64,000 nt of DNA from positions 2,650,930-2,714,929 of the forward strand of contig NZ_KZ614146.1 of assembly GCF_002886185.1 (NCBI RefSeq), written 5' to 3'. This document shows, in pieces, positions 46,865 to 54,903 of this stretch. The translations under genes and the position numbers were made by a program. The DNA is from Salipaludibacillus neizhouensis (GTDB lineage: Bacteria > Bacillota > Bacilli > Bacillales > Salisediminibacteriaceae). Each line of letters opens with the position of its first letter. The stretch's first letter is position 1. The notes beneath the pieces were generated by a model, which saw only the letters and a list, made by a program, of their open reading frames with translations, did no database searches and was not told where the DNA came from.

Positions 46865-47242
46865 TTACCAGTAGTACGGTAATACAGAAAGTGCTGTTAA
46901 AGCAGCTAAAGGCAGTATTAGTCGTTGAAACCTTCGTGGTCTGTAGTAAGGATAATATGGTTGTGGATACGGTGTATAATATGGATATCCATAACCTCCA
47001 TACCCAGGGAAATACTGTCTCTCATCTCCCTGGCCAAAATAACCATAACCGAAGCCTTGACCAGCTGAATCATGAGGTCCTCCCGCTATTTCTCCTCCAC
47101 CATTTGGAACTGCCAAATATAAATTTTCTTCATCTACGGATTCAACGATACCATCAAATGATCGGTTGTCATTCGTCGTTACCTGCACATAACGATGCAT
47201 ATGTTCTTCACAATGCTGTCTCATATCTTTATGGGTACTCAT
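46865..47242 (-). CDS. Sm-like domain protein with Gly/Tyr/Pro-rich tail
   Basis: A 125-residue protein in three parts. Residues 8-50 (HCEEHMHRYVQVTTNDNRSF, then DGIVESVDEENLYLAVPNGG) look like an Sm/LSm-type small beta barrel. Residues 62-103 are rich in Gly, Tyr, Pro and Phe (GFGYGYFGQ, YPYYTPYPQPYYPYYRPRR). Residues 106-124 are hydrophobic. Tyr/Gly-rich tails of this kind are common in spore coat proteins of Bacillaceae, but no named family is recognised. ATG follows GGAGGAGATTGA. A role in the spore surface is only a guess. Confidence 0.7.
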   Translation of the reverse strand: MSTHKDMRQHCEEHMHRYVQVTTNDNRSFDGIVESVDEENLYLAVPNGGGEIAGGPHDSAGQGFGYGYFGQGDERQYFPGYGGYGYPYYTPYPQPYYPYYRPRRFQRLILPLAALTALSVLPYYW

Positions 47243-47293
47243 TCAATCTCCTCCTTCTTTGCCCAGTTTATTCACCCGGAGCCCAAATTGTGA

Positions 47294-47448
47294 CTAAGAA
47301 AAACGCGTAGCGTATTTTATTAAATACAACGTGTTCTTTCGCTCCCCCCCGAGTAGCACCTACGTACTGCGTGTAGGTGCTACTCGAAAGGAGGTGGGTC
47401 CCTTGACACGCGTGGCGTAAAGATAACTGTCAACTTATACTTTCTTAT
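47294..47448 (+). repeat. AACGC repeat family, copy 11 (subfamily I, full length)
   Basis: 155 bases: CTAAGAAAAACGCGTAGCG head, ACAACGTGTTCTTTCGC arm, hairpin GAGTAGCACCTAC/GTAGGTGCTACTC, AAAGGAGGTGGG, CCCTTGACACGCGTGGCG, tail TAAAGATAACTGTCAAC and an end TTTCTTAT that inverts the ATAAGAAA head. It lies between two divergent genes. Confidence 0.9.
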
Positions 47449-47500
47449 CTGTTAAAAAAGGGATAAGTATTATATGATTTTATTGAAGGGTGGGAGTTTG

Positions 47501-47686
47501 ATGTCTAAATACTATTTAACTGCATTTGGTAAGGCTGGAGAACACCTAGTAAACGAAACTTTAGAGGCAACAAGCGATAATGAAGCAAAAGAAATAGGAA
47601 TGAAAAAACTTGAAGAAAAAGAACTTCTGAATCATTCTAGTAGAATCGTAAAATCATCAGGAGGACTAGTTCATTTTCATCCATAA
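47501..47686 (+). CDS. YhzD-like small protein
   Basis: A 61-residue soluble protein, SKYYLTAFGKAGEHLVNETL followed by EATSDNEAKEIGMKKLEEKE. It resembles YhzD-type proteins of Bacillus (an N-terminal two-strand motif and DNEAKxxG helix). Function unknown. ATG 47501 follows GGGTGGGAG; an upstream in-frame start has no ribosome site. The stop codon TAA is the start of an AACGC repeat (ATAAGAAAAACGC), and another copy of that repeat lies just upstream of the gene, so the gene is bracketed by direct repeats about 390 bases apart. Confidence 0.75.
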   Translation: MSKYYLTAFGKAGEHLVNETLEATSDNEAKEIGMKKLEEKELLNHSSRIVKSSGGLVHFHP

Positions 47687-47834
47687 GAAAAACGCGCAGC
47701 GTCTTTTATTGAATACAGTTTGAGCTTTCGCCACCCCGAGTAGTTCCTCTGTAATGCGTGTATTTGCTGCTCGGGCTGGGTTTCCCTTGATACGTGTGGC
47801 ATAAAGAGAGTTGTCAATTTATATATTTTCTTAT
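47683..47834 (+). repeat. AACGC repeat family, copy 12 (subfamily I, full length)
   Basis: 152 bases with perfect nine-base terminal inverted repeats ATAAGAAAA (47683-47691) and TTTTCTTAT (47826-47834). The hairpin is altered to GAGTAGTTCCTCTG...TATTTGCTGCTC. Arms CTTTCGCCACC and GTGTGGCATAAAG remain pairable. Confidence 0.88.
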
Positions 47835-47865
47835 CTCTCAAGAAAAAAAGACCACCTTGGTGGTT

Positions 47866-48097
47866 CCCCCCCCCCCAAAAGTTAGAGTTTTTTTATGCAG
47901 CTAATTGGCTGGATTGAGTTCGGTATTCGACTGGACTCAATCCGGCCAATTTTATTTTTGCTCGTTCATTGTTATACCAGTCGATATATTCTTCTATCCA
48001 TCTTTTTAATTCTTCATAGCTTACTAATTCTTCACTATATTTGGCCATAAAAAACACCCCCGAAAGTTAGAGTTTCTACTCTAACTTTCGGGGGTCG
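47866..48097 (-). mobile_element. IS3-family remnant (internally deleted)
   Basis: About 230 bases bounded by inverted ends: CCCCCAAAAGTTAGAGTTT on the left, and on the right the complement of ACCCCCGAAAGTTAGAGTAG. Inside, on the minus strand (48048-47893), is a 51-codon piece MAKYSEELVSYEELKRWIEE then YIDWYNNERAKIKLAGLSPV, the C-terminus of an IS3-family (IS150-type) integrase. The catalytic domain is gone. A run of 11 C residues marks the left edge. Confidence 0.85.
48056..48095 (-). terminator. Perfect 18-bp palindrome, likely terminator of the thioesterase gene
   Basis: ACCCCCGAAAGTTAGAGT, loop TTCT, then its exact complement. On the minus strand it is followed by GTTTTTT and lies 15 bases after the thioesterase stop codon. 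It consists of an IS3 end plus an inverted copy of it. Confidence 0.8.
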
Positions 48098-48109
48098 GTA
48101 CTTTTTTGC

Positions 48110-48541
48110 TTATACTTCTATTGAGTAAAACGTACCAGTTACTTTGCTTAATAGGCGATCTTTATCATCATGAATCGTACATTCTACAAATTGGACATTA
48201 CTCCCTTTTTTTAGGAAATAGGCTAATGCTGTCAATGAGCCAGATGTTGCAGTTCGAAAAAACTGTGTTTTCAACTCCAAAGAAACACTTGGTCTATCAG
48301 TAAACGCAGCACATAGATGTCCCATTGCCGTATCAGCTATATAACTAATGATACCTCCGTGAATAAACTTAACCGGATTATACATCAATTCAGAAATAGG
48401 AGTGTGAAGACTAAGCTGTTCTTTTTTTTCATCGTAATCAAACGAGAAATCGAATAAAGAATAGAGAAAAAGATTGCCACTTGCATCATTGTGGTCTTTA
48501 ATTGCCTGATTAGCTTTTTCCTGTGTTTTCAGTTCATCCAT
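48110..48541 (-). CDS. PaaI-type hotdog thioesterase
   Basis: A 143-residue hotdog-fold protein of the PaaI group, which hydrolyses acyl-CoA or phenylacetyl-CoA-type thioesters. The core FIHGGIISYIADTAMGHLCA has the conserved HGG and the acidic residue (Asp) on the central helix, followed by VSLELKTQFFRTATSGSLTA. Length is normal. The start follows GGAGAGCTTCTTAC. The substrate is unknown. Its likely terminator comes from an IS3 remnant. Confidence 0.85.
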   Translation of the reverse strand: MDELKTQEKANQAIKDHNDASGNLFLYSLFDFSFDYDEKKEQLSLHTPISELMYNPVKFIHGGIISYIADTAMGHLCAAFTDRPSVSLELKTQFFRTATSGSLTALAYFLKKGSNVQFVECTIHDDKDRLLSKVTGTFYSIEV

Positions 48542-48664
48542 TGTAAGAAGCTCTCCTCCATAAATATGCTTCTATAAGTTTAGCGATCCTCGTTACAATG
48601 GTCAACCATTTGGGGCTTTTTATTTTGATCTTGCTAACTATCTCCAACTCCTTGAGTTAGTAAG

Positions 48665-49513
48665 TTAGTTATATTCCAATTTATGTTGTTTTCGAAATAC
48701 TTCTTTTACCATGTAAGAAACACCATCTTGATCGTTGGAACGCGTGACCCATTCCGCTGTTTCTTTCAAGTTACTATCAGCATGACCCATCGCTACTCCT
48801 AAACCGGCTTGAGATATCATCCCAATATCTCGATGATCTGAGCTCACTGCAACCATTTCATTCGGTCTAATTCCAAGTCGTTTCCCTAAATTCAACAAAG
48901 CATTCTCTTTTGATGCTAATTCATTTGTAATGTTAAGTTCACCATCTCCGGTATAAGTAATCTTTACTCCTGTAACCGTATCCTGTAACTCTTCAAATGC
49001 GTCAAATTGCTCTTTTTCATTCCAAAATCTCGCCTGAATATTAAGTGCACTAATAGGGTGGTCGATAAGTCTGTTACTCGGAGACTCCATATAATGAATC
49101 GGGTAGAATAGAGAGTCTGTCATTTGCATTCCTACTTTAGCCATGAGTGGTTGCTTTACTCTTGTTTTATTCGAGATCGCATACTTTTCATGAAATACCT
49201 TTAATTGACAATGATAATTCTCTAAGATGTCCACCATCTGATACACTTGTTCTGCTGAAATTCTTCGTTCAAAAATTGGTTCTGTAACATCGTTAGCCAT
49301 AAAAGCCCCATGGTGAGTAATTAAAAATGGGTCTTCTAACTTTAATGATTTTGCTACTTTTTTTGCCGAGAAAAAAGACCTACCTGTTGCTAGTGTAATG
49401 TAAACACCTTTACTTTTTACATAATCCATCGCTTCTTTTGTATCCTTCGTTAATCGATGATTCGATTTTAAAAGGGTTCCATCGATGTCTAACGCTAATA
49501 AGCGAAATGCCAT
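48665..49513 (-). CDS. Cof-type HAD-superfamily phosphatase
   Basis: A 282-residue HAD hydrolase of the Cof (IIB cap) subfamily, typically a sugar-phosphate or flavin/PLP phosphatase. Motif I is ALDIDGTLL (nucleophile Asp 9), motif II ITLATGRS, motif III Lys near ASKENALLNLG, and motif IV SSDHRDIGMISQAGLGVAMGHA (note SSDHRDI where GDxxND is usual, so the last metal ligand is shifted to Asp-His-Arg-Asp). A Cof-type cap lies at about 85-190. ATG follows GGGGAGGAACAACT. Confidence 0.88.
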   Translation of the reverse strand: MAFRLLALDIDGTLLKSNHRLTKDTKEAMDYVKSKGVYITLATGRSFFSAKKVAKSLKLEDPFLITHHGAFMANDVTEPIFERRISAEQVYQMVDILENYHCQLKVFHEKYAISNKTRVKQPLMAKVGMQMTDSLFYPIHYMESPSNRLIDHPISALNIQARFWNEKEQFDAFEELQDTVTGVKITYTGDGELNITNELASKENALLNLGKRLGIRPNEMVAVSSDHRDIGMISQAGLGVAMGHADSNLKETAEWVTRSNDQDGVSYMVKEVFRKQHKLEYN

Positions 49514-50119
49514 AGTTGTTCCTCCCCTTTGTACCCGTGATTGATACTATATATGAGCGAGGACAAGGATATAGAACAAAAGGATCTTCTATATAATAGT
49601 GTCTGTCTAATTTTTTCAAATAACACAAATTAGGTAAACTGCATTGCAATCTTTAAAAAACTTGGTGTCTTTTTCTCTTTTGTTGCTTTTGTTATCATTG
49701 AAGGTTGTTTGGAGGAATAATCCGCGAGCCTCCTTGAGCAAGGGAACCAATATCAAATAAGATTTTTCCCTGGAAATCGGATTCCTTGAATTCAATGATC
49801 TTAGAGAAAGTATTTGTGAACTGGGCATAGTAGACCGACCTCGAATGTCACTAAAAATCGAGAAAGCTCCACTTGCCGGGTCTATGCGGGTTTGAGTGTA
49901 ACTAAAGACATTACATAATTACACTCATAGGAGAGGTGGGCTCCTAGTGTCATTAAATCAACCTGACACTAAAAGTACCTGAGTGTCATCATGAACGAAC
50001 CAAGCCTTGAAGCGTCCCCCCACCTAAAGCGGATTCGGACACACCTATCCGAAACCATACAACAAAGAAATAAGAATTTAAAAAACACCTGTTAAAATAG
50101 GACAAAATATTCTAACACT
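49514..50119. other. Gene-free interval with short dispersed repeats
   Basis: No convincing gene. Between 49840 and 50000 a motif of the type GAGTGT(A/C)A(C/T)TAAA recurs in both directions, for example AGTGTCATTAAATCAACCTG followed by ACACT, and GTGTAACTAAAGACATTACA followed by TAATTACAC, giving several small palindromes. A copy of the CCGCCTAGAG-type motif (CCACCTAAAGCGGATTCGG) is at 50020-50038. An open frame at 49616-49828 (minus) has no family likeness and no good ribosome site. Confidence 0.45.
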
Positions 50120-50157
50120 AAAAAAAAGACCTAAAGCATCACCTGCTTTAGGTCTTC
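50120..50157 (-). terminator. Intrinsic terminator after yheA
   Basis: AAGACCTAAAGC and GCTTTAGGTCTT surround ATCACCT; on the minus strand eight T residues follow. Confidence 0.93.
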
Positions 50158-50167
50158 CTCATGACTA

Positions 50168-50530
50168 TTACTGTTGTCCTTCTTGCGGATCAACACCATA
50201 CAGTTCCTCTAAAGGTTCTGTAATAATTTTGTTTAATTCACTGACGAGCTGGCTCATTTTTTGCTCTTCTTGCATCAACTTCGAGATAATCTCATGTTGT
50301 TGCACTACCTCAAATTGTTTCTGAGCATTTTGAATTTCATCTTCCGTAATTTGCTCACCTTGCATTTGTTTTTGTTGAAGTTCCATTTGAACTTGACGGA
50401 AGTTATCCAACATACGCTTAGCCACTTCGTCTTTGTTAACTTCGTTATGAAGCTCTCGTAGTTGCGTAAACTCACTGCTTTCTTTTAATTCTTTCGCTAG
50501 TTCGTTTGCTTTGTCATATGGATTTGCCAT
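50168..50530 (-). CDS. yheA: YlbF/YmcA-family protein YheA
   Basis: A 120-residue all-helical protein of the YheA/YlbF/YmcA family (UPF0342). YlbF and YmcA form an RNA-decay complex with YaaT in B. subtilis; YheA is a less studied paralogue. Family pattern: ANELAKELKESSEFTQLREL, VAKRMLDNFRQVQMELQQKQMQG, and a C-terminal amphipathic helix. ATG follows AGGAGGAAATACAC. It lies beside yheB as in B. subtilis. Confidence 0.9.
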   Translation of the reverse strand: MANPYDKANELAKELKESSEFTQLRELHNEVNKDEVAKRMLDNFRQVQMELQQKQMQGEQITEDEIQNAQKQFEVVQQHEIISKLMQEEQKMSQLVSELNKIITEPLEELYGVDPQEGQQ

Positions 50531-50656
50531 GTGTATTTCCTCCTTAGGTTTTTATATGCACGAGCTAATCAAAATCTCATTTTCCTAAGCGCACATATGT
50601 AGAATCATATTAGACTATAACATGAATAAATAACGAATTCATCCGTTGGCATCAAA

Positions 50657-51799
50657 TTAAACGAAAAAAACGATAACTATTCCTTGAACCAACCCAACTA
50701 AAGCTCCAATTAATGCACCTAAAACTGCAATTAATTTCAATTCCCTCTTTGCTATATCGAGAAGCATTTCCTCTAACTTTTGTAATGGGAAGCCATTTAC
50801 TTCCGTCGTTACAATTTCCCTGATTCCAATTCTTTTTATAATGGATTTGATATATCTTGATAGTATAGTGGCAGCAGAAGTCATCATATAAGGAACTACC
50901 GTCTTTTGAAGTATTTTTTCATATTGATGGCTCCAAACTTCCAATGGCTTATCCCACTCACCAACTAAAGGCAACTGATCAACTACAGCTTTCGAGAGAG
51001 ACTGCACTCTAGTAGATACATTCTCATCACTTATATAGTTGGAAGGAGAATTAGAAATAACTTGCTCCCACTCCTTTTGCAGCAAGTTGGTAAGAAGCTG
51101 TTCCGTATGCTTTTCGTTTAAGAAACGAACCAATTCATTAGTTAAGGCACTCGATAGCGAAAATCGATTTGCCATTTTTCCAAGCATATTTGAAATGCCA
51201 CCTCGGGAATTAAAAAAACGGGAAACCATTTCTTCCATTTGAACTCTTCCTTCATCGGTGTGTAAATATTCTTCTGTCTTCTTAAGAATACTGGCTGAGA
51301 TTGAGGGAATCGTTGCATTAATTTTTTCATGCCATAGTTTAGGAACTGATTCTTTTAGTGGGATATTTTTATATTCCTCTATCCATCCCAGTAGCTTAGT
51401 TTCAAGTCCTAATTCAATCGATTGACGAATGTTTTTCAGTTGATCCTTTTTATCTAAATGCAACTCCAACCATTCATCAAGAGTTAATTCTTCTTTTAGT
51501 AATTCTTTTACAGCCAAAGAGAGTCGGTCCTCTGCTTCCTTTAATAAAAGACCGTCCTTTAATTTTTCCTGGATGCCTTCAGGGGTAACTAAATGGTCCT
51601 CGACTGTTTTCCCAAGGCTAATTGCTATTTCTGATCTTCTTTTGGGTATTAACCCAGGTGTGAATGGAAGTTTAAATGATCCAATGTATTTGGCCTCATA
51701 AGGACGAAATAACATACGAATCGCAATAATGTTCGTTCCACCACCAATGATTGCTCCTATGATAATAAGAACCCCAATAAGTAATAAATCATTAGTCAT
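50657..51799 (-). CDS. yheB: DUF445 membrane protein YheB
   Basis: A 380-residue DUF445 protein with a membrane segment at each end (about 4-24 and 355-378), the N-terminal GGGTNIIAIRMLFRPYEAKYIG and FTPGLIPKRRSEIAISLGKTVE, and a long helical middle. The C-terminal segment VLGALIGALVGLVQGIVIVFFV is Gly-rich. Function unknown. It is upstream of yheA, with 126 bases between. Confidence 0.9.
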   Translation of the reverse strand: MTNDLLLIGVLIIIGAIIGGGTNIIAIRMLFRPYEAKYIGSFKLPFTPGLIPKRRSEIAISLGKTVEDHLVTPEGIQEKLKDGLLLKEAEDRLSLAVKELLKEELTLDEWLELHLDKKDQLKNIRQSIELGLETKLLGWIEEYKNIPLKESVPKLWHEKINATIPSISASILKKTEEYLHTDEGRVQMEEMVSRFFNSRGGISNMLGKMANRFSLSSALTNELVRFLNEKHTEQLLTNLLQKEWEQVISNSPSNYISDENVSTRVQSLSKAVVDQLPLVGEWDKPLEVWSHQYEKILQKTVVPYMMTSAATILSRYIKSIIKRIGIREIVTTEVNGFPLQKLEEMLLDIAKRELKLIAVLGALIGALVGLVQGIVIVFFV

Positions 51800-51958
51800 G
51801 TCTATCCCTCTCTTTACCTATCCTTATATTTCCCATTCCCTAACTCAGTAATTCAAAACTCCACGTTCCATTCATCTTCCAACGAGCCATTCTTCATGGT
51901 ACTATTATTATCATGATGCAACTCCCTAAGCTTACATAATTAATTGGAGGAATGTCGA

Positions 51959-52180
51959 GTGATCACCCATTTCCAACTAAAAGAAATTAAAAATAACATG
52001 ATTAATCAAGAATGGGAATTTACATTCTTCTATAAAAAAAATAAATATAAGGGCAAATACTTTAAAAATGGTGAGATAACATGGATACACCCTTCCAGTA
52101 TCACTACAGAAGATAAGACATTTTTAGAATCGTGTGTTCATGACTTAATGTTGTATCATGTTTACGAAGATCATTCATAG
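51959..52180 (+). CDS. yheE: YheE-like protein (DUF5342)
   Basis: A 73-residue protein, MITHFQLKEIKNNMINQEWE then FTFFYKKNKYKGKYFKNGEI, ending HDLMLYHVYEDHS. This matches the YheE pattern (ISHFQ..., FxFxYKxxxYxGxYxxxGxIxW, HxLMLxHxY). GTG 51959 is chosen because GGAGG lies eight bases upstream. Function unknown. The position next to yheA-yheB supports the symbol. Confidence 0.85.
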   Translation: MITHFQLKEIKNNMINQEWEFTFFYKKNKYKGKYFKNGEITWIHPSSITTEDKTFLESCVHDLMLYHVYEDHS

Positions 52181-52196
52181 AAAGGAACATACTATC

Positions 52197-53099
52197 ATGT
52201 TTGACCAACTTAAACACCATTATTCCCATGCAATCTCTTCTTTTAACCTTCCTGTCGAAAGGCAATTCATTGTCAGTTTTCCTGAGAAGGAAAATGGCCA
52301 GCTTATTTTAGACAAGTCATTATTAAGCGATCAAGAAATATCTTTATTAAGAGCATTGTTCCAGGTTATCGAAGGACATATTCCTTTACATAACTCGCAA
52401 GATCAAAAATTTTATGAACTCTTAATTGAAAAAAAAGAAATGAATACAGAAGGTTATCTTTATTTTCCGATTCGATGCATTCATTTTTCTGTACTAGGTG
52501 ATGTTGGCGATAGAAGTGATTTCTCAGAGGCGATGAAGGGCTTGTTCCCTGCCAGCCTTTCACTAGTTTGGAAAACGGCGACAGATGGTTTCCTGCTTCA
52601 ACAAGTGGACTCTGAAATGGATGAGTCCATCGCCTTAGAATCAATTGTCGACACAATAGCAAGTGACTTCTATGTCAAAGTATCATTGTATGTTGGTTCT
52701 TCTGTGCCAGATACCTCCAGTTTAATCCAGCAATATGATTGGGAAAATAAAGCATATTCTCTTGTAAAAAGAACACACCCCTCAAGATCCTATTTTATCG
52801 AGCAGGATGTAACCACTTACCTCTTGTTAGATGATGCGTCTCCTGACACCATTCAATTTATCTTGTCTATGCTAGATCCTGTTAGAGATGACCGCAGTCT
52901 ATTACAATCCGTAAAAACCTATTTGGAATGTAATATGAATACCAGTCTTGCAGCCAAGAAAATGTTCATGCACCGTAATACTTTGCAATATCGAGTAGAT
53001 AAATTTATTGAAAAAACATCCATTGACATTAAACAATTCCCAAATGCGGTAGCTGTTTATTTTATGCTTTTGTCTTTTAATTCTCTCAAAAACGAATAG
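52197..53099 (+). CDS. PucR/CdaR-type regulator with C-terminal HTH
   Basis: A 300-residue protein. The C-terminal 60 residues form the PucR-type helix-turn-helix: TYLECNMNTSLAAKKMFMHRNTLQYRVDKFIEKT. The first 230 residues are not recognised with confidence and lack a clear ligand domain. ATG 52197 follows AGAAAGGAACATACTATC and leaves 16 bases after the yheE stop, so it may share a transcript. It lies upstream of msmX and could regulate it; the msmX promoter region has a strong palindrome. That link is inferred from position only. Confidence 0.8.
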   Translation: MFDQLKHHYSHAISSFNLPVERQFIVSFPEKENGQLILDKSLLSDQEISLLRALFQVIEGHIPLHNSQDQKFYELLIEKKEMNTEGYLYFPIRCIHFSVLGDVGDRSDFSEAMKGLFPASLSLVWKTATDGFLLQQVDSEMDESIALESIVDTIASDFYVKVSLYVGSSVPDTSSLIQQYDWENKAYSLVKRTHPSRSYFIEQDVTTYLLLDDASPDTIQFILSMLDPVRDDRSLLQSVKTYLECNMNTSLAAKKMFMHRNTLQYRVDKFIEKTSIDIKQFPNAVAVYFMLLSFNSLKNE

Positions 53100-53228
53100 A
53101 TTTAATTAGCTGAATAACTCTTTGGAAAAAGTTTGCTGCTTTTTTATGAGATCAGGATGCCTCTCCCACGACATAGCTTGAGCGGAGATGCATTCCTTAA
53201 TTAGTACTAATTTGAAATCGCTTGCAAT

Positions 53229-53269
53229 GTGCACAAAAACTTTGTCCAATTTTTGTGCACGGTTACAAT
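53229..53269 (+). promoter_or_regulatory. msmX promoter overlapped by a palindrome (candidate operator)
   Basis: GTGCACAAAAA (53229-53239) and TTTTTGTGCAC (53250-53260) are perfect 11-base arms separated by ten bases. A possible sigma-A promoter TTGTCC (53242-53247) and TACAAT (53264-53269), 16 bases apart, lies inside and just after it. A bound regulator would cover the -35 region. Confidence 0.55.
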
Positions 53270-53343
53270 AGCCTTGAAAACCTTTTCACGGTAAACTAAA
53301 AACAGTTATAAAGGTGATATTAAATTTTTTGGAGGGTTTTTTC

Positions 53344-54438
53344 ATGGCAGATATTAAATTTGACAGTATTTATAAAATTTATGATGGTGATGTACAGGCG
53401 GTTACAGATTTTAAACTTGATGTAGAAGACAAGGAATTTATCGTTTTCGTAGGTCCATCTGGTTGCGGTAAATCAACTACACTCAGAATGGTAGCTGGAT
53501 TGGAAGATATTTCACGTGGTTCTCTTTACATCGGGGAAGACAAAGTAAACGATGTAGCTCCTAAAGACAGAAATATTGCGATGGTTTTCCAAAACTATGC
53601 ACTTTATCCTCATATGAACGTTTATGAGAACATGGCTTTCGGCCTTAAACTTCGTAAGTTCAAAAAAGAAGACATTGATAAGCGTGTTCGTGACGCGGCT
53701 CAAATTCTTGGATTAACAGAAATGCTTGATCGTAAACCAAAAGCAATGTCTGGTGGTCAACGTCAACGTGTTGCTCTTGGACGTGCAATCGTTCGAAATC
53801 CAAAAGTATTCTTGATGGATGAGCCTTTATCCAACTTGGATGCAAAACTTCGAGTGCAAATGCGTGCGGAAATTACCAAGTTGCACAAACGTCTTCAAAC
53901 AACAACAATCTATGTAACACACGACCAAACAGAAGCCATGACAATGGCAACGAGAATGGTTGTTATGAAAGACGGTTTTATTCAACAAGTTGGTGTGCCT
54001 AAACAAATTTATGATTATCCGGACAATGTTTTCGTAGGTGGATTTATTGGTTCTCCTTCCATGAACTTCTTAACTGGTAAATTAAAAGATGGAAATTTCT
54101 ATCTAGGAGAATTCCCAGTAAAAGTACCAGTTGGAAAGCTGAAATCTCTTGAGAAATATAATAATAAAGAACTAATCCTTGGAATCCGTCCTGAAGATAT
54201 CCATGATGAGCCGGTATTCCTAGATGCAACTGAGAATTCTCAATTTACGGCTACGATTGATGTTGCCGAATTAATGGGGGCAGAATCATTCCTATACTCT
54301 AAAGTAGAGGATCAAGATTTTATTGCTCGAGTTGATTCTCGTACCGATGTTACAAGTGGTAACGAAATGAAGCTTGCTTTTGATATGAATAAGTGTCATT
54401 TCTTTGACCCTGAAACAGAACAACGTATTAAACCATAA
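53344..54438 (+). CDS. msmX: Multi-sugar ABC transporter ATPase (MsmX/UgpC type)
   Basis: A 364-residue ATPase of the CUT1 sugar importer group. MsmX of B. subtilis energises several oligosaccharide importers and is encoded apart from them, as here. Walker A GPSGCGKST, Q-loop FQNYALYPHM, signature MSGGQRQRVALGRA, Walker B VFLMDEPLSNLDA and switch VTHDQTEAM are followed by a TOBE-type C-terminal domain (about 235-364) with LGIRPEDIHDEP. ATG follows TTGGAGGGTTTTTTC. The gene has its own promoter/palindrome and terminator. Confidence 0.92.
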   Translation: MADIKFDSIYKIYDGDVQAVTDFKLDVEDKEFIVFVGPSGCGKSTTLRMVAGLEDISRGSLYIGEDKVNDVAPKDRNIAMVFQNYALYPHMNVYENMAFGLKLRKFKKEDIDKRVRDAAQILGLTEMLDRKPKAMSGGQRQRVALGRAIVRNPKVFLMDEPLSNLDAKLRVQMRAEITKLHKRLQTTTIYVTHDQTEAMTMATRMVVMKDGFIQQVGVPKQIYDYPDNVFVGGFIGSPSMNFLTGKLKDGNFYLGEFPVKVPVGKLKSLEKYNNKELILGIRPEDIHDEPVFLDATENSQFTATIDVAELMGAESFLYSKVEDQDFIARVDSRTDVTSGNEMKLAFDMNKCHFFDPETEQRIKP

Positions 54439-54445
54439 TAATTAT

Positions 54446-54492
54446 AGAGGGTGCCTCAAAAGATAAATAGATCTTTTGAGGCACCCTCTTTG
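54446..54492 (+). terminator. Intrinsic terminator after msmX
   Basis: AGAGGGTGCCTCAAAAGAT and ATCTTTTGAGGCACCCTCTTT form a 19-bp stem. Confidence 0.94.
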
Positions 54493-54501
54493 TATGTAAA
54501 A

Positions 54502-54530
54502 GTCGGGGAATAGACGCATCTATTCCCCGT
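54502..54530 (-). terminator. Intrinsic terminator after the SASP gene
   Basis: CGGGGAATAGA, loop, TCTATTCCCCG; followed by ACTTTTAC on the minus strand. Confidence 0.88.
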
Positions 54531-54550
54531 TAGTCATTTTATTAAGTTAA

Positions 54551-54766
54551 TTACTGTTGTTGACCTCCGAATTGCTGTTCAGCCATTTGCACTAAACGTT
54601 TCGTGATCTCTCCACCAACTGAACCATTTGATCTAGAAGTTGCATCTGCACCTAAGTTAACCCCAAACTCCTGTGCAATTTCATACTTCATTTGATCCAA
54701 TGCTTGTTGTACGCCTGGTACTACAAGTTGATTTGAGCTGTTATTGTTACTTGCCATGTTTCTCAC
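54551..54766 (-). CDS. Alpha/beta-type small acid-soluble spore protein
   Basis: A 71-residue SASP that coats and protects spore [23 protein letters not shown] contains the GPR protease site (Glu before FGV-like residues) and [20 protein letters not shown] is the second signature. N-terminal [17 protein letters not shown] is typical. The ribosome site AGGAGGTGAG is strong. Expression in the forespore by sigma-G is expected from the family; a promoter was not identified with confidence. Confidence 0.96.
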   Translation of the reverse strand: MRNMASNNNSSNQLVVPGVQQALDQMKYEIAQEFGVNLGADATSRSNGSVGGEITKRLVQMAEQQFGGQQQ

Positions 54767-54903
54767 CTCCTATCGTAAACATAGTGTGTTTCAATACGAG
54801 GATGCTATGTATAAAAAAACCTAACAATATTTAGAAAAAAATTATTGCATAAAAGAAAACCACACTCCTTGTCAGAGCATGGCCAACATAAATTGCATCC
54901 TGC

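Noticed and set aside
47401-47430. TTGACA inside subfamily I repeats as an outward promoter
   Set aside because: No -10 box lies at a normal distance in any copy.
49616-49828. Minus-strand open frame of 70 codons after the HAD gene
   Set aside because: No family likeness and no ribosome site; it lies in a repeat-containing gene-free interval.
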